Shown: positions 34,615-43,485 of the stretch, one piece after another
How the letters are laid out: each line of letters begins with the position of its first letter
Position numbering within the stretch: position 1 is the stretch's first letter
Origin: Bacteroidales bacterium
GTDB taxonomy: Bacteria; Bacteroidota; Bacteroidia; Bacteroidales; JAGOPY01
Reading direction: 5' to 3'
NCBI GenBank assembly: GCA_017991835.1
Contig: JAGOPY010000016.1
Location: forward strand, 1-63,453
Length of the DNA: 63,453 bases
Translations under genes and position numbers: made by a program
Notes under the pieces: model-generated
Database searches by the model: none
What the model saw: only the letters and a program-made list of their open reading frames with translations
Told to the model about the DNA's origin: nothing

Positions 34615-35976
34615 ATGGGACAAAAACAGCGATACGAAAGGCCGGCCGTGAAGAGGCTGGAGACCCACATGCCCAACAAATTCGGTCTGCGGACGGCTTA
34701 TGTGCCGGTGACGCATATCGACGGGGTGTCGGTGAAAGATCTGATCAAAGAACACGGTTCGCCCCTGTTTGTCATCTCCGAACAGTCGATCCGTGAAAAA
34801 TACCGCGAAGCCAAGCAGGCATTCACCACACGCTATCCGAAGGTGCAGTTCGCCTGGTCGTACAAGACGAACTACCTGAATGCCGTCTGCAGCATTTTCC
34901 ACCAGGAGGGATCGTGGGCGGAGGTGGTTTCGGGATTTGAATACGACAAGGCCATCGCCAACGGCGTCGACAGCCGCTATATCATTTTCAACGGACCCGA
35001 CAAACACGAGGATGATCTCCGGAAAGCGATCCTGAACGATTCGCTGATCCATATCGACCACCTGGAGGAACTTTATTCGATCATCAACCTGTCGACGGAG
35101 CTCCGGAAGAAGCCGCGCGTAGCCATTCGCGTCAATATGGACACCGGCGTTTTCCCGATCTGGGACCGCTTCGGGTTTAACTACGAGAACGGCCAGGCCT
35201 GGGATGCGCTGAACAAGATCATGCGCTCGGGCAAGCTGGAACTGGCCGGGCTGCACTGCCACATCGGCACTTTCATGCTGACCGCCTCCGCCTATGCCAC
35301 GGCTGCCTACAAGCTCGCCGACCTGGCCATCGGCATCCACAAGCGCTACAACCACGAGATCAAATACATCGACCTGGGCGGAGGATTTCCTTCGGGAAAC
35401 ACGCTGAAAGGCTCATTCCTTCCGGGAGCCGACACCAATCCGGGATTCGACGTTATGGCCGAGGCCATCACCTCATCGCTGGTCAATGCCGCCTTCCCGG
35501 CGGGCAAGATGCCGCTGCTGATCCTTGAGACGGGCCGTGCGCTGGTCGATGAGGCCGGCTACCTCCTCGGAACCGTCATCTCCAACAAACGGTCATCCAC
35601 CGGGAAACGGATCACGATCATCGACGTGGGGGTCAACCTGCTGTTCACCTCCTTCTGGTACGACCACAGGATCTCTCCTGCCCAGCCGTTCTCCAACTAC
35701 ACCGAAGAGACGATGCTTTACGGGCCTTTGTGCATGAACATCGACGTGGTGCGCGAAAATGCCGTGCTGCCGTTGCTCAACAAAGGCGACCATTTCGTGA
35801 TACACCATGTGGGCGCTTACACCATGACCCAGTGGATGCAATTCATCACATTGCGCCCCAGGGTGGTGCTGATCGATACGGATGGACGGACACACATCAT
35901 CCGCGAACGCGAAACCCTGGAGATTATTAACCGGAACGAATCGGTACCTGAACACCTGAAGAAATTTGAGCTCTGA
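34615..35976 (+). CDS. Group IV PLP-dependent decarboxylase (LysA/ornithine decarboxylase-like)
   Basis: This 453-residue protein has the alanine-racemase-like barrel and C-terminal beta domain of diaminopimelate/ornithine decarboxylases. The PLP lysine is in SYKTNY (about 84). HCHIGTF (about 222), the phosphate-binding GGGFPSG (about 261), ETGRALVDEAG (about 304) and the active-site Cys in LCMNID (about 373) are all present. The enzyme therefore looks active and should decarboxylate an amino acid or amino-acid conjugate. It is not adjacent to lysine genes. Its place after the ATP-grasp gene suggests it acts on, or supplies, the ligase substrate. Its stop overlaps the next gene by 11 bp. Confidence 0.88.
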   Translation: MGQKQRYERPAVKRLETHMPNKFGLRTAYVPVTHIDGVSVKDLIKEHGSPLFVISEQSIREKYREAKQAFTTRYPKVQFAWSYKTNYLNAVCSIFHQEGSWAEVVSGFEYDKAIANGVDSRYIIFNGPDKHEDDLRKAILNDSLIHIDHLEELYSIINLSTELRKKPRVAIRVNMDTGVFPIWDRFGFNYENGQAWDALNKIMRSGKLELAGLHCHIGTFMLTASAYATAAYKLADLAIGIHKRYNHEIKYIDLGGGFPSGNTLKGSFLPGADTNPGFDVMAEAITSSLVNAAFPAGKMPLLILETGRALVDEAGYLLGTVISNKRSSTGKRITIIDVGVNLLFTSFWYDHRISPAQPFSNYTEETMLYGPLCMNIDVVRENAVLPLLNKGDHFVIHHVGAYTMTQWMQFITLRPRVVLIDTDGRTHIIRERETLEIINRNESVPEHLKKFEL

Positions 35977-38182
35977 AAGGACAAAATATCTCACTTATTA
36001 CCAGGGGATTACGAACAGTTACGCCCTGGTATTTTTTTCCAACAACCAGATCCTGGCCTGGATACTGATCGCCGTTACCTTTTTTGATTTCATTTCAGGG
36101 CTGGCCGGGCTCATCTCCATTCTGATCGCCAACACCGTTGCCTGGCTCGCCGGCCTGAACGTCGATAAGATCCGCAAAGGCTATTACGGATTCAATGCTC
36201 TTTTAGTCGGACTGGGCCTAGGGCTCTTTTTTTCCGCCACCGGGGAGTTTTTCCTGGTACTGGTGTTCAGCGCCCTGCTGACGCTGTTCATCACCGTTGC
36301 CCTGGAGGGGATCATCGGCAAGTACAACCTGCCCTATCTCAGTCTGCCGTTCCTGTTCGCCATCTGGCTGACTTTCATGGCTTCGCGCGATTTCTTTGCC
36401 CTGCAGATCAGCAACCGGGGGATATACAGCATGAACGAAATGTACATCCTTGGCGGGATGCCCATGGTGCGAATCTGGGAATGGTTCAATAACCTGCAGC
36501 TGCCGCAGTCGCTGGTCATCTATCTCCGGTCGCTCGGGGCCATCTTTTTCCAGTACCATCTTTTTCCGGGCTTGCTGATCGCTGTCGGGCTGCTCATTTA
36601 TTCCCGCATCGCCTTCAGCCTTTCGCTGGCCGGTTTTTACGCCGCTTACATCTTTTACCAGGTCGTCGGGGCCGATATGACAACCCTCAGTTACACCTTC
36701 ATCGGCTTCAATTTTATCCTCACAGCCATTGCCATCGGCGGATTCTTTATTATCCCCTCATGGTACTCCTTCCTGTGGATCATCCTTCTGACGCCGATCA
36801 CAGCCATCCTTCTCACCGCATTCAAGATGCTTTTTACCTTCAACCAGTTATCGATCTATTCGCTTCCCTTCAACATTATCGTCATCGTTTTTCTCTATGT
36901 TCTGAAATTCAGGGAACGGCATTTCGATAAACCGGAACTGGTTCTATACCAGCGATTTTCACCGGAGAACAACCTCTATTCACAGCGCAACAACAAGCTG
37001 AGGTTCGGCAGATTGCCCTGGTTCAGGGTGGCGCTTCCGTTCTGGGGCGAATGGTGTGTGACGCAGGCCCATAACGGCTCGATCACTCACAAGGATAACT
37101 GGCGCCACGCCTGGGATTTCGAGATCACCGATGAAAAAGGGAAATCGTACCGGAACGAGGGCGACCGGGTATCCGACTACTACTGCTACAACAAGCCCGT
37201 GCTCGCGCCTGCCGACGGCTGGATCGAAGAGGTGCTCGACGGGATCGACGACAATACGGTCGGAGAGGTGAACCTGGACCAGAACTGGGGCAATACCGTT
37301 GTGATCCGCCATTCGGAGCATCTCTACAGCGCCGTGAGCCATTTGAAGAAAGATTCGCTGAAAGGTTCGGCAGGTGATTTTGTCAAAAAAGGCGATATTA
37401 TCGGACTGGTGGGTAATTCAGGACGATCGCCGGTGCCCCACCTCCATTTCCAGTTCCAGGCGACGCCGCAGATCGGAAGCGCCACGCTCGACCTGCCATT
37501 GCAGCATTACATCCTGAAAACGGAGGAGGGCTTTGTCCTTCGCTCCTCTGATTATCCCCGTAAGGATGAATGTGTCAGCAACATTGAGAATAATGACCTG
37601 CTGCGTAAATCCTACAACTTCATCCCCGGCCAGGAAATCATCTTCCGTAACGAAAAAATGGAGAAGATCACCGAAAGGGAAGTACGCTGGGAGGTGAAGG
37701 CCGATTATCTGAACAACACTTTTCTTTACTGTTCCGTAACAGGATCGCGCGCATTTTTTGTCAACGAAAGCGATCTGTTTTATTTCACTCATTTCGAAGG
37801 GGATAAAAAATCGTTGCTCTACCATATTTACCTCGGAAGTTATAAGGTCATCTATGGTTTTTACCGTGGTTTGAAGGTGGAAGACCATTTTCCGCTCAAC
37901 GTCCTGGCCAGTGGGGCTATGCGTTACCTGCAGGACTTTGTAGCCCCGTTCTGGCTCTTTGCCAGCTCTGTTTACCGGCTGGATTACACCCGTTCTGCCG
38001 ATCCCCTTTCGGATCCGGAACTGCACCTGCATTCCGAAGCCTTTGTCAGGCTACCTTTTAAAACCGACCGGAAACTGGCATTTGATATTTGCTTCCGTGA
38101 CGACAGGCTCGAAAAATTCATCATCTTTGACGAACAGAAACCACCATCGGAATGGGTACGTCAAAAAGAAAACTTCTCCTGA
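35966..38182 (+). CDS. Urea transporter-family membrane domain fused to an M23 peptidase domain
   Basis: This is a 738-residue protein. Residues about 10-310 form about ten membrane helices with urea-transporter features (GYYGFNALLVGLGLG, YTFIGFNFILTAIAIGG). A soluble M23 metallopeptidase-like domain follows at about 350-510: HAWDFEI (zinc His/Asp), LAPADGWIEEV, NTVVIRHSEHLYSAVSHL, GNSGRSPVPHLHFQ. The HxH zinc ligands are kept. A beta-rich C-terminal part completes it. The start appears to be TTG at 35966, overlapping the decarboxylase stop. M23 enzymes cleave peptidoglycan cross-bridges or act as scaffolds; the fusion implies channel activity tied to the cell wall. Confidence 0.83.
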   Translation: MSSERTKYLTYYQGITNSYALVFFSNNQILAWILIAVTFFDFISGLAGLISILIANTVAWLAGLNVDKIRKGYYGFNALLVGLGLGLFFSATGEFFLVLVFSALLTLFITVALEGIIGKYNLPYLSLPFLFAIWLTFMASRDFFALQISNRGIYSMNEMYILGGMPMVRIWEWFNNLQLPQSLVIYLRSLGAIFFQYHLFPGLLIAVGLLIYSRIAFSLSLAGFYAAYIFYQVVGADMTTLSYTFIGFNFILTAIAIGGFFIIPSWYSFLWIILLTPITAILLTAFKMLFTFNQLSIYSLPFNIIVIVFLYVLKFRERHFDKPELVLYQRFSPENNLYSQRNNKLRFGRLPWFRVALPFWGEWCVTQAHNGSITHKDNWRHAWDFEITDEKGKSYRNEGDRVSDYYCYNKPVLAPADGWIEEVLDGIDDNTVGEVNLDQNWGNTVVIRHSEHLYSAVSHLKKDSLKGSAGDFVKKGDIIGLVGNSGRSPVPHLHFQFQATPQIGSATLDLPLQHYILKTEEGFVLRSSDYPRKDECVSNIENNDLLRKSYNFIPGQEIIFRNEKMEKITEREVRWEVKADYLNNTFLYCSVTGSRAFFVNESDLFYFTHFEGDKKSLLYHIYLGSYKVIYGFYRGLKVEDHFPLNVLASGAMRYLQDFVAPFWLFASSVYRLDYTRSADPLSDPELHLHSEAFVRLPFKTDRKLAFDICFRDDRLEKFIIFDEQKPPSEWVRQKENFS

Positions 38183-39501
38183 TCCTGCTATTTATTATGC
38201 CTTTTGCGGCTGTTCCGCAGGAGCAGCGGCTTTCGTTCCGCGAAGCCGACAGCACGAGTTACGCCCTATATGCCGCGGGCGAGTGGAAGCAACTCACCCG
38301 TTACTGCAACCGGGCTTTTGCCGACAGCATCGATTATTATTACCTCAGGATGCGGGCCGGTATCGCCGCTTTTGAAACGGAGCGCTATATGCGGGCAGCC
38401 CTCCATTTCGGCAAGGCGCTTGAGTTCAATGCGAAAGACCCGGTGGCCGGAGAATACCTTTACGGATGTTATCTCCGGTTGAACCGGCCCGATGAAGCCC
38501 GTACCATCCTTGAAGATCTACCCCCTTCGGTCAGGGAAAAACTGGAGCCGGCAAAACCCTGTTTTCACCGGGCGATCCTCGAAACCGGCCCCTTGATGAG
38601 CAACGAAATGACACGCTACGACACCGTGGATCTCGACGGGCCGGATGATCTTTACGGGGAGGCGGACATTACGCTCGACGGCTATTATTTGAATGCCGGC
38701 GTGGCCCGTGCGTTCAAAGGCGGTTATAATGTGTATCTTGGCTATACCCTGGTGAAGCTGAACAAGAACAAGATAGCCGAAACCGGCGATTCGCTGTCGG
38801 TGGATGACCAGTACCCGCTCTACCAGCACCAGTACTATGCCAGCGGCAACATCCCGGTAAGGAAAAACTACCCGGTACAGGCTGCATTCCATTACATCAG
38901 CAACAGCTATGAGACGGTAATGCCCCGCCTGGCAGCCGATTCGTTGAGTTATCTCTATCCCCGCGAAGCCTTTACCAACAGTTCCTGGATCGGTTACCTT
39001 TCGGTGACCCGCGACCTGAAGATTCTGAAAGCCACGCTGTTCGGGGCGATCTCGTCGATGAACGATCTTAACCAGTACCAGGGCGGATTTCAGCTCACCG
39101 CTTTCCCGTTCGGCAACCTGAATCTTTATACCTCATCCAAACTGATCGATCATATCAATGACAACACCCACAATTTTATTTTTGAGCAGATGGCAGGCGT
39201 GAGGCTCTTCAGGCCGCTCTGGCTGGAGGCTTCTGCCACGTTCGGGAATATGGAGAACTACCATGAAAACAGCGGGTTTGTCGTTTATAATATTGCCGAT
39301 AAAATGACGTTCAAAGGCGGCGCCCGGCTTATCTATGCTTTTCATCCGCGGTGGACGGCCACGGCAGGGTATTCTTTCCTGGTAAGGGAAAGCAGCTATG
39401 TGCAGTACCTGCTAACTGATGATTTAAAAGTTGAAAGGATGGTAAAAACGGAGGATTTTCAAAGCCAGGTCATACTGTTAGGTCTTGATTTTAATTTTTA
39501 A
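38152..39501 (+). CDS. Outer-membrane barrel protein with N-terminal TPR-like region
   Basis: This 449-residue protein has a signal peptide (to about 23, AAVPQEQ) and a TPR-like helical part (about 28-125; YLRMRAGIAAFETERYMRAA). The rest is a run of amphipathic strands ending in Phe (LLGLDFNF), the signature of an outer-membrane barrel. It overlaps the transporter-peptidase gene by 31 bp and ends just before a second TPR gene, so it belongs to the same operon. It may give the system a route across the outer membrane. Confidence 0.78.
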   Translation: MGTSKRKLLLILLFIMPFAAVPQEQRLSFREADSTSYALYAAGEWKQLTRYCNRAFADSIDYYYLRMRAGIAAFETERYMRAALHFGKALEFNAKDPVAGEYLYGCYLRLNRPDEARTILEDLPPSVREKLEPAKPCFHRAILETGPLMSNEMTRYDTVDLDGPDDLYGEADITLDGYYLNAGVARAFKGGYNVYLGYTLVKLNKNKIAETGDSLSVDDQYPLYQHQYYASGNIPVRKNYPVQAAFHYISNSYETVMPRLAADSLSYLYPREAFTNSSWIGYLSVTRDLKILKATLFGAISSMNDLNQYQGGFQLTAFPFGNLNLYTSSKLIDHINDNTHNFIFEQMAGVRLFRPLWLEASATFGNMENYHENSGFVVYNIADKMTFKGGARLIYAFHPRWTATAGYSFLVRESSYVQYLLTDDLKVERMVKTEDFQSQVILLGLDFNF

Positions 39502-39505
39502 GAAG

Positions 39506-40123
39506 ATGAAAAAAAGTGTTTTTATGCTGATGATAATGATGGCCGTGTCCGGGATAAGGCTTTCGGGCCAGGATTTTACGGCTGTCAGGGAAGCATTTGC
39601 CCGGAGCTTTTCGTATGAGAAAGAGAGCAAGTATGAAGAGGCAGCGGATGAACTGATGAAAATCTATTCCGATGATTCGTATGAAATCAATTTGAGGCTG
39701 GGATACCTGGCATATATGCAGGGGAATTACACAGAATCGATGTCTTATTATGAAAAGAGCATCACACTGCAACCGTATGCTATCGAGCCGCGGTTCGGTT
39801 ATATTTTACCGGCATCGGCGGCCGGCAACTGGAGCCAGGTGGAGGAGCAGTATAAAAAGATCATTGCCGTCGATCCGATGAATACGCAGGCCAACTACTG
39901 GCTCGGGATCATTTATTACAACCGGGAAGATTACGGCGCTGCCGCGAAAAATTTCGAAAAGATCGTCAACCTGTATCCGTATGACTATGATGCCACGATC
40001 ATGTTTGCGTGGACAAATTTCAAGATGTCGAACCTTCGCGAGGCGAAAGCCCTGTTCCAGAAGGCCCTCCTGATCAGGCCGGGGGATGAGTCGGCCATGG
40101 AAGGAATTGGGCTTATTCAGTAA
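39506..40123 (+). CDS. Secreted TPR-repeat protein
   Basis: The ATG at 39506 (MKKSVFML) gives 205 residues with a signal peptide (to about 22, RLSGQDF). About four tetratricopeptide units follow (YEAADELMKIY, LGYLAYMQGNYTESMSYYEKS, YWLGIIYYNREDYGAAAKNFEK, FKMSNLREAKALFQKAL). TPR proteins of this kind scaffold periplasmic or outer-membrane complexes. The gene starts 4 bp after the barrel gene, so a complex between the two products is likely. It ends the operon; an AT-rich TTAATTC/TTTTAAA word array follows. Confidence 0.85.
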   Translation: MKKSVFMLMIMMAVSGIRLSGQDFTAVREAFARSFSYEKESKYEEAADELMKIYSDDSYEINLRLGYLAYMQGNYTESMSYYEKSITLQPYAIEPRFGYILPASAAGNWSQVEEQYKKIIAVDPMNTQANYWLGIIYYNREDYGAAAKNFEKIVNLYPYDYDATIMFAWTNFKMSNLREAKALFQKALLIRPGDESAMEGIGLIQ

Positions 40124-40160
40124 TTTTAAATTCTTAATTTTAAATTTTTAATTCTTAATT
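40124..40160. repeat. AT-rich short-word repeat after the TPR gene
   Basis: TTTTAAATT and TTAATTC words alternate directly after the TAA stop. The period is irregular. Confidence 0.5.
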
Positions 40161-40288
40161 GTTAGTGTATTTGGGGGAAGGCAGGGCTGAGGGAGGATGA
40201 TTTGCCGGTTTATCGGCTGAAAATGCCTGTTGAGCAGGTTGAATTTCTTTTTGAGCGTGTTTTGGGGACAGATTAATGTCGATTTGTA

Positions 40289-40296
40289 TATTTTTG
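40289..40296 (+). promoter_or_regulatory. Bacteroidota-type -7 box of the cytochrome operon
   Basis: TATTTTTG matches TAnnTTTG exactly and lies 19 bases before the ATG at 40316. No good -33 TTG is placed at 19-21 bases. Confidence 0.45.
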
Positions 40297-40315
40297 TTTC
40301 TCCCAATTGAATGCC

Positions 40316-41320
40316 ATGAGAAAATTATCGTTCATTATTCTCGGAGTGATCACAGCACTGGCGGTGACTTACACAGGATGCAAGCACGAGCCGGAGGAAT
40401 ACATTCCCGATCCCGATCCCAACCCGGATACTACCAGTTGCGATACCGCCAGCGTGACCTACCCGGGAAAGATTTATCCGATCCTGGACCAGTATTGCAT
40501 TTCGTGCCACAGCGGCGCCGGTCCATCGGGAGGGCTCGATTTCACCGATTACAGCCAGGTGGCCTTTGTCGCTGAAAACGGGGCATTGATAGGCGCAATA
40601 AAGCATCTTTCGGGGTACTCGCCGATGCCGCAGGGGGGAGAACAGCTCGACAGCTGCAAGATCAGGCTGATCGAGATCTGGATCCGGGATACGACCTTCC
40701 TGCCTCCGCCCGATACAAGCCACCCCTGCGATCCCGACACGGTCTATTTCGAGATGGATGTATTGCCGATCCTGATGTCGTCGTGCGGAAAGTCGGGCTG
40801 CCACGATGCCACGGCGCAGGATGGAGTCCGCCTCGATAGTTATGAAGCCGTAATGACCTCCAATGTGATCCGTCCGGGAAATCCGAACGACAGTGAGCTT
40901 TACGAGAAGATTCTCGAGACAGATCCCGAAAAGATCATGCCGCCCCCGCCCGACTCACCGCTGGATCCGGCGCAAATGGAAATCATCCGGAAATGGATAG
41001 CCCAGGGGGCGCAGAATCTTTATTGCGATGCGGCCTGCGATACAGTGAATGTCACCTTCAACGGGACCATCTGGCCGGAGATCATTCAGAAGCACTGCTT
41101 CGGTTGCCACAACGGGCCCAATGCTTCGGGCGGGATCCACCTGGAGAATTACAACGATGTGTCGGCCGCCGCAAATATTTTACCCGGGCAGCCCGGCAGC
41201 CTGATGGGGGCCATTACGCACGCCGCCGGCAATTCACCTATGCCCCAGAACCAGCCCCAATTGCCCGATTGCAAAATCTCGCAGGTGAGGAACTGGATCA
41301 ACCTGGGAAAACCGGAATAA
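40316..41320 (+). CDS. Multihaem c-type cytochrome lipoprotein
   Basis: From the ATG at 40316 (MRKLSFII) this 334-residue protein has a lipoprotein signal with TYTGC lipobox (Cys about 21). Three haem-binding sites are visible: CISCH (about 62), an unusual CGKSGCH with four residues between the cysteines (about 159), and CFGCH (about 260). Each is followed by a GG or D-containing loop typical of planctomycete-type cytochrome c domains (DFTDYSQV, LDSYEAVM, LENYNDV). It should be an envelope electron carrier. The next gene repeats the pattern in single-domain form. Confidence 0.87.
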   Translation: MRKLSFIILGVITALAVTYTGCKHEPEEYIPDPDPNPDTTSCDTASVTYPGKIYPILDQYCISCHSGAGPSGGLDFTDYSQVAFVAENGALIGAIKHLSGYSPMPQGGEQLDSCKIRLIEIWIRDTTFLPPPDTSHPCDPDTVYFEMDVLPILMSSCGKSGCHDATAQDGVRLDSYEAVMTSNVIRPGNPNDSELYEKILETDPEKIMPPPPDSPLDPAQMEIIRKWIAQGAQNLYCDAACDTVNVTFNGTIWPEIIQKHCFGCHNGPNASGGIHLENYNDVSAAANILPGQPGSLMGAITHAAGNSPMPQNQPQLPDCKISQVRNWINLGKPE

Positions 41321-41424
41321 TGAAGAGTGAAGCGTGAAGCGTGAAGAGTGAAGAGTGAATGGTGTAACCTGGAACCTGGAACCTGGAACCTGGAACCTGG
41401 AACCTGTAACCTGGAACCTGGAAC
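41321..41424. repeat. Heptanucleotide repeats (GTGAAGC)n and (CCTGGAA)n
   Basis: GTGAAGC/GTGAAGA units start at the base after the TAA stop of the cytochrome gene. CCTGGAA units follow to 41424. The 7-bp period is regular. Confidence 0.82.
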
Positions 41425-41441
41425 GATAAATTGACATAACT

Positions 41442-41819
41442 ATGAAAAATTTGATTTTCCTGGCGATACTGGCGATACTGGCCGGATGCTATTACGACAA
41501 CGAAGAGGAGCTTTATCCCGGTCCCGGTGGGGATTGCGATACGACGAATGTGACCTTTTCGGGAACGATCTTCCCGATGATCGATGCCAATTGCGCCGGC
41601 TGCCACAGCGGTTCGGCGCCGCAGGGCAATGTGAAACTGGAGGATTACGCATCGATCGCGGCGGCGGCAGCCAAACCGGCCGGGCAGTACGGCAGTTTGT
41701 ACGGCGCCATAAGCCATGCTTCGGGCAACTCGCCGATGCCAAAAAACGGGACGAAGTTTTCGGATTGCAGGATCAAACAGGTAAAGGCCTGGATTGACGC
41801 CGGAAGACCGAATAACTAG
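41442..41819 (+). CDS. Monohaem c-type cytochrome lipoprotein
   Basis: This 125-residue lipoprotein has lipobox LAGC (Cys about 15), an acidic linker and one CAGCH haem site (about 50). The rest (SGSAPQGNVKLEDYASI, AISHASGNSPMPKNG, CRIKQVKAWIDAG) closely matches the third domain of the preceding cytochrome, so it probably arose by duplication. NSPMPKNG may supply the distal Met ligand. It likely passes electrons to or from the larger protein at the membrane surface. Confidence 0.88.
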   Translation: MKNLIFLAILAILAGCYYDNEEELYPGPGGDCDTTNVTFSGTIFPMIDANCAGCHSGSAPQGNVKLEDYASIAAAAAKPAGQYGSLYGAISHASGNSPMPKNGTKFSDCRIKQVKAWIDAGRPNN

Positions 41820-41852
41820 TGTTGAGTGTTGAGTGTTGAGTTTTGAGTTAAT
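41819..41852. repeat. Heptanucleotide repeat (GTGTTGA)n
   Basis: GTGTTGA units follow the TAG stop of the cytochrome gene with a 7-bp period and fill most of the gap to the next gene. Confidence 0.7.
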
Positions 41853-41870
41853 AATTAGTTTTCTGTTAAA

Positions 41871-42314
41871 ATGAAGAAAGTTCTGCTGATAATTATTCCT
41901 GTGGTTGTATTGCTGGGGGCAGGGGGATATTTTGGTTACTCCTACTTTTTCGCTGAAAAGCCGGTTGCTGAGGTGGTGCTGGGGCCGGCGGAGGTAAAGG
42001 TCAATGCGAAACGGCTGTGGGTCGATTATTCGATGAACCCCGACATTGCAGGGCCCAGGTATACCGGGAAAATAGCTGAAGTGACCGGCAGTATCATGCG
42101 GGTGGAAGCCGTGGATGACGAAATCGTGGTGGTTTTTGCCTTCAAAAATGGCGATGCCGGCGATGAAGGTATCCGGGTGACCATGCTGCCATCTTTCCGC
42201 CAGGCTGCCAGAGGGATCAACCCGTTCAAAAATGTCACCATCAAAGGGGTGATCAAAGAATACGACCGGCAGAATATCATCATGGAGCACGGCTCCATCA
42301 TCGGAAAACAATAA
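41871..42314 (+). CDS. Membrane-anchored OB-fold protein (tRNA_anti-like)
   Basis: This 147-residue protein has one N-terminal membrane segment (about 4-25) and an OB-fold domain of the tRNA_anti-like type (about 45-140; YTGKIAEVTGSIMRVE, FKNVTIKGVIKEYDRQ). In Bacteroidota such exported OB-fold proteins occur next to small cytochromes and DUF5777 barrels, as here. The function is unproven and nucleic-acid binding should not be assumed. Confidence 0.75.
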   Translation: MKKVLLIIIPVVVLLGAGGYFGYSYFFAEKPVAEVVLGPAEVKVNAKRLWVDYSMNPDIAGPRYTGKIAEVTGSIMRVEAVDDEIVVVFAFKNGDAGDEGIRVTMLPSFRQAARGINPFKNVTIKGVIKEYDRQNIIMEHGSIIGKQ

Positions 42315-42344
42315 ATAAAATTATTCATACCAAGCTGTTCATCC

Positions 42345-43223
42345 ATGAAAATGAAAATCTACCTTATCCCCGTTTTACTATTGATCTTTTCAACCCTTTC
42401 ATACGGCCAGGACCTGATGGATATGCTGGGCGACGACGAGGCGAATACCACCGATTACACTTACGCCACATTCAAGGCGACGCGCATCATCAACGGGCAG
42501 TCGATCGAGCTCCCGCCCAAAGGGGCGCTGAATTTTGTCATCTCGCACCACTTCGGGCGCATCAACCAGGGGGCGTATGAATTTTTCGGGCTCGACCAGG
42601 CCAATATCCGGTTTGGGTTCGAATATGGCTTTACCGACTGGCTTTCGGCCGGCATCGGGAGAACGTCGGTGAACAAGACCTACGACGGGTCGCTAAAGGC
42701 CAAGATACTCAGGCAGAGCAGCGGAAAGCGGAGCATGCCCATTACCCTGACCTGGTTCTCCAATGCCACCATTTCTTCCCTGAAATGGCAGGAGCCCGAC
42801 CGGAAGAATTATTTCACTTCCCGCATGGAGTTTGCCCACCAACTGCTGATCGCCCGCAAGTTCGGGTCGCGTGTATCGCTCCAGCTGATGCCGACGTATG
42901 TCCACCGGAACCTGGTGGAGACGATAGAAGACGAGAACGACGTTTTCGCAGTTGGCGCCGGCGGCCGGATCAAGATCACTAACCGGATGGCCGTAACGGG
43001 AGAATATTACTACGTACTGCCCGGCAAAACAGCCGATGATTTCCACAATTCTTTCTCCATTGGCCTGGACCTGGAAACCGGCGGGCATGTCTTCCAGGTT
43101 TACCTGACCAACTCGCAGGGGCTGATCGAAGAGCAGTTCATTCCCAGAACCAGCGGCAACTGGGGCGATGGCGACATTCATATCGGGTTCAATATCAACC
43201 GGACATTCCAGATTGTAAAATGA
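42345..43223 (+). CDS. DUF5777 family beta-barrel protein
   Basis: This 292-residue protein has a signal peptide (to about 21, LSYGQD). The DUF5777 pattern follows: ATRIINGQSIELPPKGALNF, ISHHFGRINQGAYEFFGLDQ and alternating aromatic strands ending in NRTFQIVK. It is probably an outer-membrane barrel. It is the last of four genes in the cytochrome operon, so it may be the outer-membrane conduit or docking protein for the haem lipoproteins; that is inference from position. Confidence 0.85.
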   Translation: MKMKIYLIPVLLLIFSTLSYGQDLMDMLGDDEANTTDYTYATFKATRIINGQSIELPPKGALNFVISHHFGRINQGAYEFFGLDQANIRFGFEYGFTDWLSAGIGRTSVNKTYDGSLKAKILRQSSGKRSMPITLTWFSNATISSLKWQEPDRKNYFTSRMEFAHQLLIARKFGSRVSLQLMPTYVHRNLVETIEDENDVFAVGAGGRIKITNRMAVTGEYYYVLPGKTADDFHNSFSIGLDLETGGHVFQVYLTNSQGLIEEQFIPRTSGNWGDGDIHIGFNINRTFQIVK

Positions 43224-43275
43224 AGCCGTCGGACTACTAAAAGAAGGATTTACCGGCATATGAACAATTTTATGT

Positions 43276-43485
43276 ATGCAATCGTTTAGCAACAAAAAAA
43301 TGCCCGTTCCAAGCCCATGTAAACTGATATGCCGGTACGACTCCGACGGCCTTTGTGCCGGGTGCAGGCGGACCAGAGAAGAGATCACCCGCTGGATCAG
43401 CTATTCCGACCACGAAAAACTGGAAGTCTATAAAAAGATAACTTTGCGAAAACAAAGTGTATCAAATGTTCAGCATCATGGATGA
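43276..43485 (+). CDS. DUF1289 family small Cys-rich protein
   Basis: This 69-residue protein carries the DUF1289 pattern: PSPCKLICRYDSDGLCAGCRRTREEITRW. The four cysteines probably bind a metal. The start could also be the Met at 43300 (MPVPSPCK), which fits the family's usual beginning better. Its TGA overlaps the next ATG by 8 bp. The family's function is unknown. Confidence 0.78.
   Translation: MQSFSNKKMPVPSPCKLICRYDSDGLCAGCRRTREEITRWISYSDHEKLEVYKKITLRKQSVSNVQHHG

Noticed and set aside
34203..35355. Minus-strand frames made of HRSPFTV-like peptide repeats
   Set aside because: They are translations of the GGTGAAC heptamer array and have no gene-like start or neighbours.
34615..35976. Decarboxylase as the housekeeping lysine gene lysA
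   Set aside because: The key motifs fit the fold, but the context (PqqD-like, ATP-grasp, transporter-peptidase) and the extended N-terminus argue against a firm lysA call.
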